A DNA stretch of 64,000 nt from Tetmemena sp. SeJ-2015 (taxonomy: Eukaryota; Ciliophora; Spirotrichea; Sporadotrichida; Oxytrichidae). The notes beneath the pieces are model-generated. The model saw nothing but the letters and a program-made list of their open reading frames with translations, did not search any database and had not been told where the DNA came from. The position numbers and the translations under genes are program-made. The number at the start of each line of letters is the position of its first letter. Position 1 is the stretch's first letter. Below are positions 1-11,701 of the stretch, piece after piece. Location of the stretch: contig JAJKFJ010021234.1 in the NCBI GenBank assembly GCA_027382625.1, positions 124,001 through 188,000 on the forward strand. Direction: 5' to 3'.

Positions 1-2960
1 AGGCACTGAAAATCCAGTTGGATCCTTCATAAACTCCTACTCTTATTGCTTCAGTAAAGTATGTTAGCAGTAGCTAAGAGCCTTAATAATCTATTCTAAG
101 ATGATCTGATGCAATTCTTAAGAGAGCAAGGGATGAGCTGAGTTATAGTTTTACAGACTTAATAGAGACTAGAATATCTCAAGAATGATCATAGAATTAA
201 AATTAGAAAAAGAACTAACATCAACTTATATATAGAGTAGTCATATTCTTCTATTGGGTCGAAGTTCTTCAAAAGAGTTTGAACTATGCGCACCCATTCT
301 TTCTTACCATCTTGTAAAATGTGCTTATTACTTTGCTAATCATGCTCCAGCAATTCCAAATTCAAGAAATCATCCTCTTGAAGATATATCACAAACCTCT
401 AGAATATAAAAATGAGATTAATCAATAGGTATTTATAGGCAAGAAAAGTTTGAGGCATGAAAGCTTTATATCACTTGAACTAGAATCATCCTCAATGCAA
501 GCTATGAGAGCCTTGAGCGTATTCTAAACTATGTATTTCTCTTCAAGGAGCTTATTGAGAGAAGACCGGCTCATCTAAATTGAACCTGCCTCTCCTCTTC
601 CTCCTTTAAAGAGCATGGATAGTCTATGTGCGCTTAATAAAATTCAAAATAATAGAATGAATGCTTCCTCCACTTTCTCCACTATTGCTTGAATTACCTT
701 AGCTATCGCTCTACTAAGATCTTGCGTCGTTAGGATCGTTCAAATCTATGTTCATTTTCTAGATACAAATTACAAATAGTAGAGAAATATTTAAATATTA
801 AAATAATGCCTTAGATATCTATGAATATAGGGTTGTCAGTGCTTTGCCAGCAAAGCTCTTTGTGAACATTAACCTTCAAGTTGAATAAAAGTTCATTGCA
901 AATAAGCTATCTTCTATCATAAATGCAACATTTCATTTTAATTTAGAAATCATTTGACTGCCTCGAAAGAGTTTGGAGTAAGATATTGTACACATAGATT
1001 AAAATTAAGGGTCTTTTATTAGATCGACTTCTCATATTCAATGGTTTGTGATTTCAATATGAAAAGCTGAATTACTCTGGTAAGAGCATGCTGTTAAAAA
1101 CTTTTCATTTTAATCTAGTCGTTGTTCATATAATTGACAGTCCCTTTACTGAGAACATTTGGCCTCTGTGAAGTCGTATTTTGGTCTGAAGGAGTTGCTT
1201 AAGTATTCTGGCCTAAGTTTGTTGCTTGATTTAGCCCTGACTTGTCAAACTCAAAGCAATCACATTTAAAAGGGATAATAGAGAAATTTATGTAGATCTT
1301 GATTGAATTGATACACTCATGGAGAATCTGAAGCAAATGTCTGAAATTAGTGGACTTGGAGGTCTTGCAACCCATAACTACAAGCATATCTATAATTTAC
1401 ACTATCTAGGCCGTTGTGTAAGACCCTTCCTTCCTGGTTAGATAGAAGTACTCTACATTATTCGCAAAAATGGCTTCAAGTAGGGAACAAATGCTTGGAT
1501 CTTCGCAATCCTCATAGAAATTAGACACCAGGTCTAACAGGAGTGATCTTATCTCAGCGCTACGCTCATTAGTGAGACAACTCTCCAGTAAAGGAGCGAA
1601 GGAGCCTAAGAAGTCTTGATCCATCAATTGACTTATTGCTAGTTAAGTTAAGGCCTTGTCTATTACCAACTTCTAGTTTTTGTACTTAAGGTAGATCTTT
1701 AGAGCAGGAACGATTAGATTTTCGGGAATCCTGCTTATCAAAATTTGATTTCTAAGGACCTTAAAAATCTCGTGAATAGAATCCACTCTCTTTTTAGAAG
1801 TCAATTCCTCTGTAAAAGCAGAAAGGGAATCCAAAATGGCGATCACCCCTTCCCATTCAAAATAAAACCCTTGATGAGATTTTTAAAAGGTAAAAATTTG
1901 TAGTTCTTAAACTTAAATTGATGAGACTGAGATTTATTGAGAACAAGTTGCTTAGTTGCTCTGTATATCTCAGTAATTACATTTAGCTTAGTTGTCTTTA
2001 GCAGAATCATAGTGTTGAATATGCCAAGGATTTGGTTTAAGAAAAAACATTGTAATCGCATTTATGGTTGATTGGGTAATAAATATCGTCTATATTATCT
2101 TGACTCCACAGTATTTTGCCTACAAAGAATATCGCACCTTTTTGAACTTGATCAATATTCTTTTCAAAGGTAGTGATCCATAAGTTTCTATCGTTTTAAA
2201 GTACGCTTATCAAATCTATAATTTAAATATTTCTGCAAAAATAAATATGAGCATCTTAAATCTTGCAACTTAGTTCTATCTTAGGCAAACTATTTACAAA
2301 CACACATCACAATAAGAAAAAATATATTTCTTAGATTACTGCTCCATCTTCACTATTTCTTCCCAAAGATCTATATCATAGAACTTGAGTTATAAGATTA
2401 TATGATAACTAGATTTTAAGTTCGCACTAGTTTCTGCAAATAAGTTCATGGATGGTCATCTTAGGGTTGGTACCTGTTGCCTTGACCCTATTCTAGAAGC
2501 CGCTTTGGAAGCTTTGATTTGTGGAAGGAGGAGGTGGCTAGTAGAGAGTTGGCTAGCCGTGGAAGGAAAGACTTTGTTGCAGATCATCAAACTCTATCAT
2601 CATGGAAGCCATGGACTCTCTAAAGCATTTGAACTAGATGAAAATGATGACTTATAATTGATAGATCTCCTTCTTGAGCATCTAATTGAAAGTTAGGGGC
2701 TGTTGATTTTCATTGACTGGCCCTCCTTGTAGTGTGTGGTAACCTTACAGTTACTACGCCTGAGTGACTCTGATAGGCATTTGTAGCACTTCTAGTAACT
2801 CTTAGGAAGATGAATTTCTTGTCTTGTATGATAATGTGCTTGAGGATGTTCCAAATGGGGTAAGTGCACGGGTCATGGTTAGAAAGCACGCACATAGTCA
2901 GCAGCGATGCATTCAGTAGCTTTGGAGAGTATCTTAATTCAGTCTTTACAGTAACACTTT
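1..2960 (-). CDS. Large helical-repeat-like protein, partial
   Basis: Minus-strand coding runs through this stretch and continues past the left edge. The best block (about 1860 to 952) reads through TAA/TAG as Gln and is an alternation of Leu/Ile-rich amphipathic helices (for example LLESCLTNERSAEIRSLLLD), as in HEAT or ARM solenoids. Similar blocks lie at about 2895-2390, 2330-2050, 560-380 and 180-1, joined only after removing short frame-breaking segments. The leftmost block contains the motif EFMKDPTGF, reminiscent of the W..DP..F region of importin-beta relatives, but this is weak. The 5' end is not defined; coding character fades near 2960. Two candidate ultra-short IESs (2703-2712 and 1859-1863) restore frame. 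I do not recognise the family. A karyopherin or other nuclear-pore or transport scaffold is possible. Confidence 0.5.
1859..1863. other. Candidate 5-bp IES or frame error
   Basis: On the coding strand TTTT-A-TTTT separates the frame ending LIKGF from the frame beginning EWEGVIAILD. Removing 5 bp joins them. A 1-bp body between two TTTT pointers would be extreme. A homopolymer sequencing error, or a longer IES with other borders, fits equally well. Confidence 0.25.
2703..2712. other. Candidate ultra-short IES (10 bp, pointer TTGA)
   Basis: TTGA occurs at 2703-2706 and 2713-2716 (TCAA on the coding strand). Deleting 10 bp joins the upstream minus frame, which ends ...TRRASQ before a TGA, to the downstream frame QPLTFNQ..., giving one continuous reading frame. 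Both flanking frames look protein-like. The eliminated body would be only 6 bp, so a sequencing indel is the main alternative. Confidence 0.4.
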
Positions 2961-3658
2961 AGGTATTAGGATTTATAATGATGATAAGAAGAATTGATGA
3001 GCGAATAGGAAATAACTCTTGAATTAAATTAGTGATTAATATTGTGGTAAAGTTAAGTGAGAATGGAAAGACAGACCGACCTTAATTATAGATACAAATT
3101 ATATGCAAAAGCTAGTAAGCTTATATTCTTAGATAAAAATCCAATATCTCAGCTTATAATAGTAAATTCGATATAGTTAAACTTTAAAATTCTAATGGGA
3201 CGATAAATTATTCTGATGTGGCAAAAATTAAAATTAAAGCCTTAATTTCACAAATCTTTTGACATAATTGAGATTTTTCTGTCATATATAAATTTAATAA
3301 ATCTTAAGATAAAATAAAACAAAATTGTTCCTAAATGAGGGAAGAATCTATGATTTAACTTACACTATGCCACAATTTGCCACTTATAAATGAAGTATAC
3401 CTCCAATTTTAATTATTATGTTATACTTAATAGCTCGTAAAGGATATGAAGCAATAATATATTTAATATAAATTGCAGAAGAACAACATAGAGAGAAAGA
3501 AAGACACATTCACAAATCCTCCAACACAAATCCATAATCAATGTTACTTCTATTTTAGATTGGATCAAGAATTTTAAGAAGTTAAAGCCTTGCCTGAGCG
3601 GATTTCGATGTCATACTGGGGGCAGAGGCTGACTCCTGCTGCGTATGCCTGCTGCTAC
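2961..3658. other. Intergenic, AT-rich
   Basis: Lies between the ill-defined 5' end of the leftmost gene and the stop of the uS19 gene. I see no convincing coding frame on either strand and no RNA gene. Germline spacer and untranslated sequence are the simplest reading. Confidence 0.5.
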
Positions 3659-4174
3659 TCACTTGAGAGAAGTGAACTTGGAAGATCTGGTAGCACCGAC
3701 TCCGACCTTTCCGTGCTTCACAGCCTTGTAGGTCAGGGAGAACTCTCCGAGGTAGTGGCCCACCATTTCGGCTTTCACCTCAACACTCACACCCTCCCTA
3801 TCTTTAAATTGCACTTATTCTTTAATGAATGGACAGTTCCAGTACTTGCCGCTGTACACGTCGACGACGGAGCCAGTCATCTCGGGGACGACGATGCAGT
3901 TTCTGAGGTGGGTCTTGACGGCCTTGGGCTTCTCACCGTAGGGGGTCTCCTTCTTGGCCTTCTTGAGCTTCTTGAGGAGTCTGTCGTATCTCTGGTGGAT
4001 GCCGTGGGCGTATCTTCTCCTCTGTCTAGCTCTGAAGAGCTTGACGAGCTGGTCCATGCTCAGCTCGAGCAGCTTCTCCAGCTCAATGCCTCTGTAGGTG
4101 CTCTTCTTGAAAGCCTTCTTCTTTTGCTATGCCTAAGCACTGGTATCGATTTGCTCAGCTCCCTTGCTTGCCAT
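3659..4174 (-). CDS. RPS15: 40S ribosomal protein S15 (uS19)
   Basis: A continuous 171-residue frame starting [16 protein letters not shown] and ending SSKFTSLK before TGA. It carries the uS19 core: basic stretch [11 protein letters not shown] (about residue 50), [16 protein letters not shown], then [15 protein letters not shown] and KHG.VGVGAT near the C-terminus. uS19 sits in the head of the small ribosomal subunit and contacts tRNA near the decoding region. The gene needs TAG and TAA as Gln, has no intron or IES, and is visibly richer in G+C than its surroundings, as expected for a highly expressed gene. About 16 extra residues (around [17 protein letters not shown]) lie between the SGKYWN and VEVKAEM segments, where relatives have almost none. 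The insertion is in frame and no clean pointer pair removes it. Confidence 0.95.
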
Positions 4175-4256
4175 TCTTTTATATTAAATAATATAAAATC
4201 ATATCCTTCGCCCCTTTAATACATTAATTGCAACTACTCTCCTCAACTGCCCGCCC

Positions 4257-5495
4257 TCACTTCATTTATTATAAGCAAGCGTATACATATTGAGATATAG
4301 TGATGAGGAAACGTGGAGATGAGAAGATTTGAAGATATGAGTTTGTTGGAGAGTAGTCGTTGTACTTGAGTAGGTATTGAAGAATTTAACATACTTCGAG
4401 TGAGTTGTCATTTAGCTTTTAATTGATGCTTTAGATTCCTACCAAAGATATGCGCAGAAGCAGAGATAGGGTTTGGGGCTCTGTGAAGGCTTTGGGGTTG
4501 TAGTCAAGGATACTCTTTACAAAGGTAAGCAACTCATATAAAGATTAAGATCATTGCAAGGTAATTATCAAAATATTGGAAAGTCTGATGAGGCTACGAT
4601 TTGAAGGAGATGTCGATCAATTTTAGTAGCACGATGAATAGCAGCAAGTTGAAAGAAGGATCAACCTCAAGTCCTTCGTTTGTCAAAAATTTAAGGTAAA
4701 CTATGTCAACTCATACAAGTGAAACTGAAATATTTTCCACTATAAGGAGTTTACTAATAGCTTAAAGATATATAGGGAAATTTACATTCAGCTTGTTAAC
4801 ATGATCTTGATACTGATCCATAAAGTTCAGCAAGAACTGAGGAATCTTATACACTAGGCATCTCTGTTGGAACAAGCATCTCATTATCAACTATAAATGT
4901 GAAGATTAATAGTTTTAAACACTTACGCTATCTATATCAGCCTTGTAATCTTTCTTCATATCCTTGGGTGGAGACAGAACAAGATCAGAAACCCTAATTA
5001 TTATCACACTCAGGCAAAATGGAAACTCGAATTTCCCATAGTTGCCAAAAGTCATTCCACTAGTGCTCCCAAAACTTCAACAATTTTGAAATTAAAATTC
5101 ATAAATCCATCACTTCCTGATCCTGCAGATGCATTCATTTGATTCATTTTCTTGAGCGCTTTAGAGTTTTTCTTCTAAATAAACTAGTCGACATCCCTTG
5201 CTGCTTAAACTCTGGATTTGACAGAGTTGGTGGGTTCAAGCTTCCGCATAAAGTTCTGAAACTATTGCTTCAACTTTTAATTTTAATTAAACATAAGAGC
5301 AGAGATTAATAATGTTAACTTTTCTTCCTATGGACTTAGCGCAGGTTGAATCGGAGTAATTCCGGCTGAAGTTCTCATATTTCCTCCATATTGTTATGAT
5401 GAACTCGATTGCTAAGTAGACAGATAAGGATTTGAAGCTGCATTGAGCTGATTCTATTTCTCTCTCATTTGATATATCTGAGGAGGTATGTTCAT
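4257..5495 (-). CDS. Uncharacterised protein
   Basis: Starts MNIPPQIYQMREKQNQLN, with a Q/S-rich head followed by a basic helix (KLKQQFQNFMRKLEPTNSVK). Next comes a Phe/Ile-rich region (FGNYGKFEFPFCLSVIIIRV), a helical block (IPQFLLNFMDQYQDHVNK), and a Leu-rich C-terminus ending YACLQQMK before TGA at 4257-4259. Frame continuity requires removal of an IES at 5071-5093 and probably several more. It shares direction with STE24, with 130 bp between them. No domain is recognised. The coding call rests on continuity after IES removal and protein-like composition; internal boundaries are incomplete. Confidence 0.55.
5071..5093. other. IES in uncharacterised gene (pointer AAAA/TTTT)
   Basis: AAAA occurs at 5071-5074 and 5094-5097 on the plus strand. 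Removing 23 bp changes a coding-strand frame that hits TGA into MNFGSTSGMTFGNYGKF, which continues smoothly. A homopolymer pointer can slide, so the exact edges are uncertain. Confidence 0.6.
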
Positions 5496-5624
5496 CTTTA
5501 TATTATATCCAAATCCTATTCACTTTTATTCAGCTTATTAATTGATGACGATGGTTTGGTCAAATTGTCAATAAATTAAGGTTCAAATATATTCTCAATC
5601 AGTTAGAGAGGTTTTAAAGCATTC

Positions 5625-7290
5625 TCATTGATTCTTCTTGTCATCTTCAACATTCTAATCAGCCTATTCTGAGTTGATCTCTTGACTTTGAGGCTTGACT
5701 TCCTCTGATGTAGGAACTACTTGTTCAGGCTTCTCGTACTTCAAATTCCTGAGTCTCTCGATTAGGATAGGATGGCTGTGATGTCAATTAATTAATATTT
5801 TTTATGATGGTAGTTAGCGTACCAGAAATCAGGATTCATGTTTGAAGCGTTCTCAACGTGAATCTTGATCAGAGCAGAACCCAAAATTGTCCCATAGCCA
5901 AGCTCATTCGAAAAATCATCAGCCTATATTTCAAAATATCTCTAAGTAATGCTTTTCTTACCTAGAACTCTAGCTTTCTAGTGTAGCTGACCATCAAATA
6001 ATGAGTCACGAAAGCCAATGGAGTGTAAATCTTCCCGAAAATATACAAACCGATGAAAGTCTATCAATTATGAAGAGCAAACTGCTTACAGATTTTTTGT
6101 CGAAGCCAAAGCTAATATAGATATCCTCATAGTTAATCACTAAACTGAAAAGATAGAAGATGAAGAGCAGTTGGGCCTAAAGGATATATAACTATGAAAT
6201 TAGCTTACGCTTGAAATAACCATTTGCTGGATAGTGTGGTTGAGCTTCCAGTGTCCTAATTCATGACCCAAAATAGAGACAATCTCGTCCTCATCGCATT
6301 ATTTCAAAAGAGTATCATACAAGACAATTCTTTTATCTTTTCCAAAGCCGAAGAAGTATGCATTAGAGTGAGCAGAACGAGTGCTCTGATCTACTACGTA
6401 GAGCTTCTTTAAAGGAAAATCAAGTTTTGAAGCAAGAGCCTCGATCTTTTATCTTAAGCTACCTTCATTTTAAAATAATGAGTTACTTATTTTGCCTATA
6501 TTAAAATTCAGGAAGCTCTGTAAAGGTGTTAAAGAGAGGCTAGATGTAATTTGGGAATACGTGCATCATCAACAGCTGGAAGGCCATCAAAAAAACGAAG
6601 CAGTAGAGGTAGAATTTATCTCCTCCCCATTCTATGATAATTAATATCCCATAAAGTAGAGGAGCTCCAATTAAAACTGCTAGAAAAAGCATTTTTGCTT
6701 GGTCCTTGAAGAATATGCCTATTGTCTGTTTGTTAAATCCATGGCGCTCTGCTATCACGAAGTGCTAGTATAGAGATATGGGAAGACTGTGAATAGTTTC
6801 TAGCAATAATGAAAAACCACAGAATGCGAGAGTTCTGTGAATATCATTCTCTGGATTAAGACCCACAGCCGAGCAAAGAGTGGCCGAAAATCCCCAAAGC
6901 CAAACTGGCAGTCTAAACAAAATCCACAGAGTGTTCTCAAACTAGTTGAGGTAACTTTTCAGGAGAGAGTATTCCCTAAATTGATTGTTAAACACTAGAG
7001 GTGGCAAATATCTTAGCTTACATTTTATCCTTGCTATAATCTTAAGATTTAGTAAACTGCTCATCTGTGACAATAGTTTGAATTTCAGCAGGTTTGGAAA
7101 TCTCTTTATACTTCTTGTACTGTCTGAAGTTGAGATATTGCTCAAAAGCATAAATTACTAGCTCTAATGCTACCACAGCATGTAAATATGGAAATACTGG
7201 CTTTGTCAAGTCAAATAACACTTATTCTTAAGGAAAGTGAGTACTTATTTCCTCAGATATTGTTTCTGATATAGTGATATTTTCCGCCAT
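5625..7290 (-). CDS. STE24: CAAX prenyl protease 1 (STE24 family)
   Basis: An M48 zinc metalloprotease of the ER/nuclear envelope that cleaves prenylated CAAX proteins and clears clogged translocons (family knowledge). Visible in order: N-terminal [17 protein letters not shown] and [22 protein letters not shown], typical of STE24; several membrane segments; [35 protein letters not shown]; the catalytic [14 protein letters not shown] with HExxH near 6265; the downstream Glu ligand in LEFQADDF; and [11 protein letters not shown] near the C-terminus. GT-AG introns of about 29-37 bp interrupt it, for example before [20 protein letters not shown] and ADDFSNELG. Two IESs (6464-6506 and 5779-5804) must be removed to restore conserved sequence. 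It starts [10 protein letters not shown] and ends KKNQ before TGA. Confidence 0.95.
5779..5804. other. IES in STE24 (pointer TGATG/CATCA)
   Basis: TGATG at 5779-5783 repeats at 5805-5809. Removing 26 bp turns the coding strand into TAC CAT CAC AGC CAT CCT, giving [12 protein letters not shown], the conserved C-terminal STE24 motif. The segment lacks GT-AG ends, so an intron is unlikely. Confidence 0.85.
6464..6506. other. IES in STE24 (pointer TTCA/TGAA)
   Basis: TTCA at 6464-6467 repeats at 6507-6510. Removing 43 bp gives [19 protein letters not shown], which matches the conserved LPEG..K.RIEALA region of STE24. Unremoved, the frame breaks. Confidence 0.9.
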
Positions 7291-7413
7291 TTATTTATTA
7301 CAAAACTAAGTTTGTATAAGATACTTACTTTTAAATGAGTTAGATACATTTTAAAGAAATTGAGATATTTAAGTTAAATTCAATAGGCATTTATCATTTA
7401 GGAAATCTCATAG

Positions 7414-10400
7414 TTACGCTAGAGCCTCCTTAATTAGCTCTTTCTCTCTATCAATCCATGACTTAAGAAGTCTTTCTTTGCAATTAGCCTCCACGAGTTT
7501 TCTATCAGGCACTTCAAAGAGAAGTCCATCTTCTTCATTCTCGTTTATATCCATCAAATCTTTGGTTAATCTGAAATCGTATTCCAATGAGTTATCAATC
7601 TCATTTACAATTCCAATTATAAAATACATGCATAGTATTCTTTATCTCACTTTCAACGTGGGTTGTGAAAACTTAAGTTGTAGTTGCCATGAAGTCAGGA
7701 TCCACAGAGCCAGCTGGCATCAGTTTTAAAGAGTAGGCTCCAAACAAGAGAATACTTGTGTCTCCTTCAACGCTTAAATAATCGTTAAATTTAAAGCTTA
7801 GTCTAGGAAGAACAAGCTTTCTGAATTAATCTAGACTCATCAAGTAGGAAGCTAACTGCTGAGCAGTGCTGTAATCTCTCACAAGCAATAAGGTGCAGAC
7901 TATTCCAGCTGCTACGTTCACCCAGGCCAAGCTTTCTTCATCCTCTTCTATATCTTAATTAGCAGAGATATTCATCAAAATATCATATGCTAAATCTCCT
8001 GTTTGACTGATGAACTTCTCCAGACTACTCTTGAAGAATTAAGACAGGGAGTTGTTGACCTATAGTTATTAAACACTTAGCTATGAATCAGCTCCTCCTC
8101 TCTCGTTGATTTGTGTCTGAGTTTGAGGATGAACCACAGTTAGGATAAGCAATCGTAGAGTAGAACAAAGCATGCGTACTAGACGGAAGGACTCGCCTGA
8201 TTGCTAAATAAACTACCCCATTACTCTTTAATCTAGTTGCCTCAGAAAAACCTACAGTCCTGGGTTTGACGATTCTAAGATTCCTATTTGCTTGATGCTT
8301 CATATATTATAATGAGAGTAAGAAATAAAATCAATTAAATCTTTTTAGCTTATAAGGATCTCTTCAGTGAGTAGGAAATATTTATCTACCTCTTCATCTA
8401 CCTCCGCTTGAACTGGCAAAGTGACTAAAATTTGAGCTAGTTAGTCCTAGTTATTAAGCAGTATTTAAAAATAGGAAATGCTTTGTATCTCTTTCCTGAG
8501 CTATTTGAGAGTTTCAGGTAGCGGGTGAGAAGGCGTATCTTAAAGATTGTTCAATCTGCGAAGTAGAACAAGCAAGAGGGTCAAGGTGAATTCTGAGAGA
8601 ATAATGTTGTCAGTTTGGATTGCGAAGAACACCATTTATAAGGAAACCTCATAAATCCCAACAGACACCTCAACTTATAGATCGTCAAGAGGGAGTCTCT
8701 GATAAGTAATTAAGCTAATAAGTTTAACTTACACTAATGATGTGTATCATGATTCTCACTATGCTTTGAAGAGCTATATTTATCTCATCCTCCTCTTTTT
8801 CTTCTTCAGCATTCTTATCCTCACTCTTCTTTCCTCTCATCTCTCCCTATTTGCCACTAAACTGCTGCCACAACTAATTCAAAAATCTGACAAGCTCAAC
8901 TATGTGCATAGACTAAACTTTAACTCATAATGATTCATAATTCTCATGAATTAAGGCTTCATTGGTTATGAAGCCTCAGCTGCATATTTCTCTACAGCGA
9001 ATCTATAAAGCTCGAGAACCTCGTTCAAAATTTCAGCATTGTTGCTGCGAGTATAAGTGTTTTAAATCATGGAATTGCACATGCGCAGTACGTCCCCAAG
9101 GAAATGAGCATACGCTTCCACTCTAAAGTTTTCCTAGTTGTAGAAGTTCTTCATATAATCTATGCAAGCCATCCTATATTAGTTATAGACAGCTAAAGTT
9201 TTAATTACTTGAGGCACAGATCATTATCAGCTCCTTCAGTTGAAACGAATATGGCCATGATTTCCCTCACAAACTCTTCTTAAAGCTGGAGATTGCTCTA
9301 CAATATTTCAAAGTCTGAAATCTGAGCAAGTAGCTAGATCATCTTCCTCTTTACAATCAGGTTGCTACAAATTCACGATTATCATCTAAGGTTTACTTAC
9401 TCTTTCAGTCTAAGCTCAAAAGATATTAAGCCGAGCACTTGCAATTATTCGATATCAGTGTCGTCATGGAGCCTCATCTCCAAGATTAAAAGCATGGACT
9501 CTTTATTCACCTACTCCTGAACTCAAACATAAAATATTAACTCCCTAGTTGGCCTAAGCCTGCTCTTGTTTTTGCTTAAGATATTAAGCAGTCTAGGCAG
9601 AAAAAGCGTCGAATGCCTTAGGAAACCTAAGCTAAATTCCAGCAATCAAGGCTTTTGCTTTTTCTCTTAGCATGTTTCCTTTAACTTCGTTAGACATATA
9701 CTTCATATGTATGAAGAATTTGAGAGAATCCTCCTTCCACATTTCTATCTACAATTTAAATCTTATGGTTAGATAAGCTTTCATAAATGTAGATTGAATC
9801 TCCTCATTGGTGAGTGGTAGATAATATAGAACGAGCTGAGAGAGCATATGATTTAGGTTTTCTTCTGTGAAAAACTACTTCTCGAGAAACTCTTCAGTCT
9901 GACCCGTCTGCTCAGCATCCCTCTCCGAGAAAAGCAAGTCAGAGGTCCAATAAGATGAATTGTCAAGCAAGCTGCGGATGAAGCTCACTCCTGATCCCAA
10001 GATATCTTCAGCTTTCAATACCAAACTTCCTTCTGCCTCATTATTCAGGTTAAGATACACAGCTAACAGCTTTTCTTGAAGTGGAGATCTGAAAGCTAGT
10101 AAATAGTAGTTCGAAATAAAGTTGCAAAAGAGAGGGAAGTTGTCTCTATCTAAGTTTAAAAGTTGAAGTAAGAAGTATGATAGCTAGCAAATTGAGCGGA
10201 CAAATTTGACGTTCTTTGTGTCTGATAAAATTTGCTCTGTTGAAGAACGGAGAATCTCACTAAATAAGATATCAACTTGCACCGCTATCTGAAGTGTCTG
10301 CTCCTTGTTCACATACCCGAGGATTGTTTAAATTTTTATAACATACATCTAATTAGGACAGCGTGAATGAAGTTAAAGATTTTAGCTCGGCTTTGCATAT

Positions 10401-11110
10401 CCGGAATTTACAAAAGGAACAGTTATGTGGGCCATTAAGCCTCTTTTAGTGAATGTAACTTGGCAGAGGAGACTTCTTCAGTAATTGACAGAAGATGCCT
10501 CACAGTTAGATTTAGCAAGTTTAAGTTAGCTTAATTTTGCGCGATTTCAAAAACTAATTGAACCATACTGTTGTAGAAAGCTTTAAAATTAAGAATAAGT
10601 TGATAAGAATTAGTGCTACGACTCTAAATCATAATCATGAGCTACTTTCAATATGCCTTACTCTTCCTGACTTGAATGCTTCTTAAGGATTTTTATTTAA
10701 GAATAAGCTAAAAATGATTTTGCCAATAATGATAGCTACGTGATCAGACACTTTAGGGGAGAGTTAGAGAATCTATCTTTGGTTCAACCCAAGAAGAAGA
10801 TTCGCTGAATACCTAATTTTTAGCTTAATCAAGGAAAGTTCAAATTGGAATTGAAAAATTAAAGGCTTGCTGAACTTACTCTTGGTTCGAGAGTATTTTG
10901 GGTAGAATTTGATTCTTAAGGTAGATTATAGCCCTCATAGCTCCGCAAAGTTAATCAGTAGTTATGTTCTAAGATCCAACAGCGGCTATCTAATTTATAG
11001 CCACCATTATAATTTAGCACAGATGTTGCTCTCCTTGCTGCTTGAGAGCTTATTCCGCAGCCACTCTCTCATCTAACAATAATGCTTAAGAATCTATATT
11101 CACTCACTTT
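7414..11110 (-). CDS. Importin-beta-like HEAT protein
   Basis: Minus-strand coding with many alpha-helical repeats. The N-terminal part (about 11085-10890) has ERVAAEQALKQQ followed by CGAMRAIIYLKNQI, the layout of an importin-beta N-terminal domain (AE..L ... R..A.IYLKN). A middle block (about 10070-9700) holds YLNLNNEAEGSLVLKAEDI and YLPLTNEEIQ. Further on is MWKEDSLKFF, like the W..D...F step of importin 7/9/11 relatives. The C-terminus ends ELIKEALA before the stop at 7414. Family members carry cargo through nuclear pores with Ran. Frame shifts at several points imply introns or IESs that I did not resolve, and the start codon is not certain. Other HEAT families are possible. Confidence 0.55.
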
Positions 11111-11701
11111 TGTTCAAGGACTCAAGTTATGCAAGCAACTCAAATACTGCAAAAGAAAATTTAAATTAATAATTTAGATTATGAACAAAAGAATACCAAG
11201 GATTATTACGGTTAAACTTAAATTTCCAAAAAAACATATTTAAAATTTCACTTTTTGGGAATGATTATTTTCTCATTTAAAACCTTACACCTATTTGCAA
11301 AAAGTAATTACTTAGTTGTAAATAAGTGCAGTATTTTTTAATACTGCACTTATTTGCTAAGGATCCATGTTAAGGTTAAAAATTGTGGGGGCATTAGCTG
11401 AGAAATTTCCGCCAAAAGACTCCATATGTTAATTATATTATCAAATATTCAAAATAGAAATCCTCAGTAAATAGTCTTAACTTTCCTATTATTTGATTAA
11501 GTATCTTAATAACTACCCATAGACTCAAATATTTTAGAAGAATTTAGAAATTGAGCTAAAATTAATTCAATTTGTTTAATTAGTGAAATTATACTCTTAG
11601 ATCACAATCATATTGCAAACGCAAGTTATAATTGAGATTTTGTTCTTGATTAAAATTTAAATATCCCATATATTTTATTATGCTTATTTGTTAGCAATAA
11701 A

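Noticed and set aside
3590..4219. A 209-codon plus-strand ORF rich in Leu/Ser/Val
   Set aside because: It is the antisense shadow of the GC-rich uS19 gene. The minus strand carries all conserved uS19 motifs.
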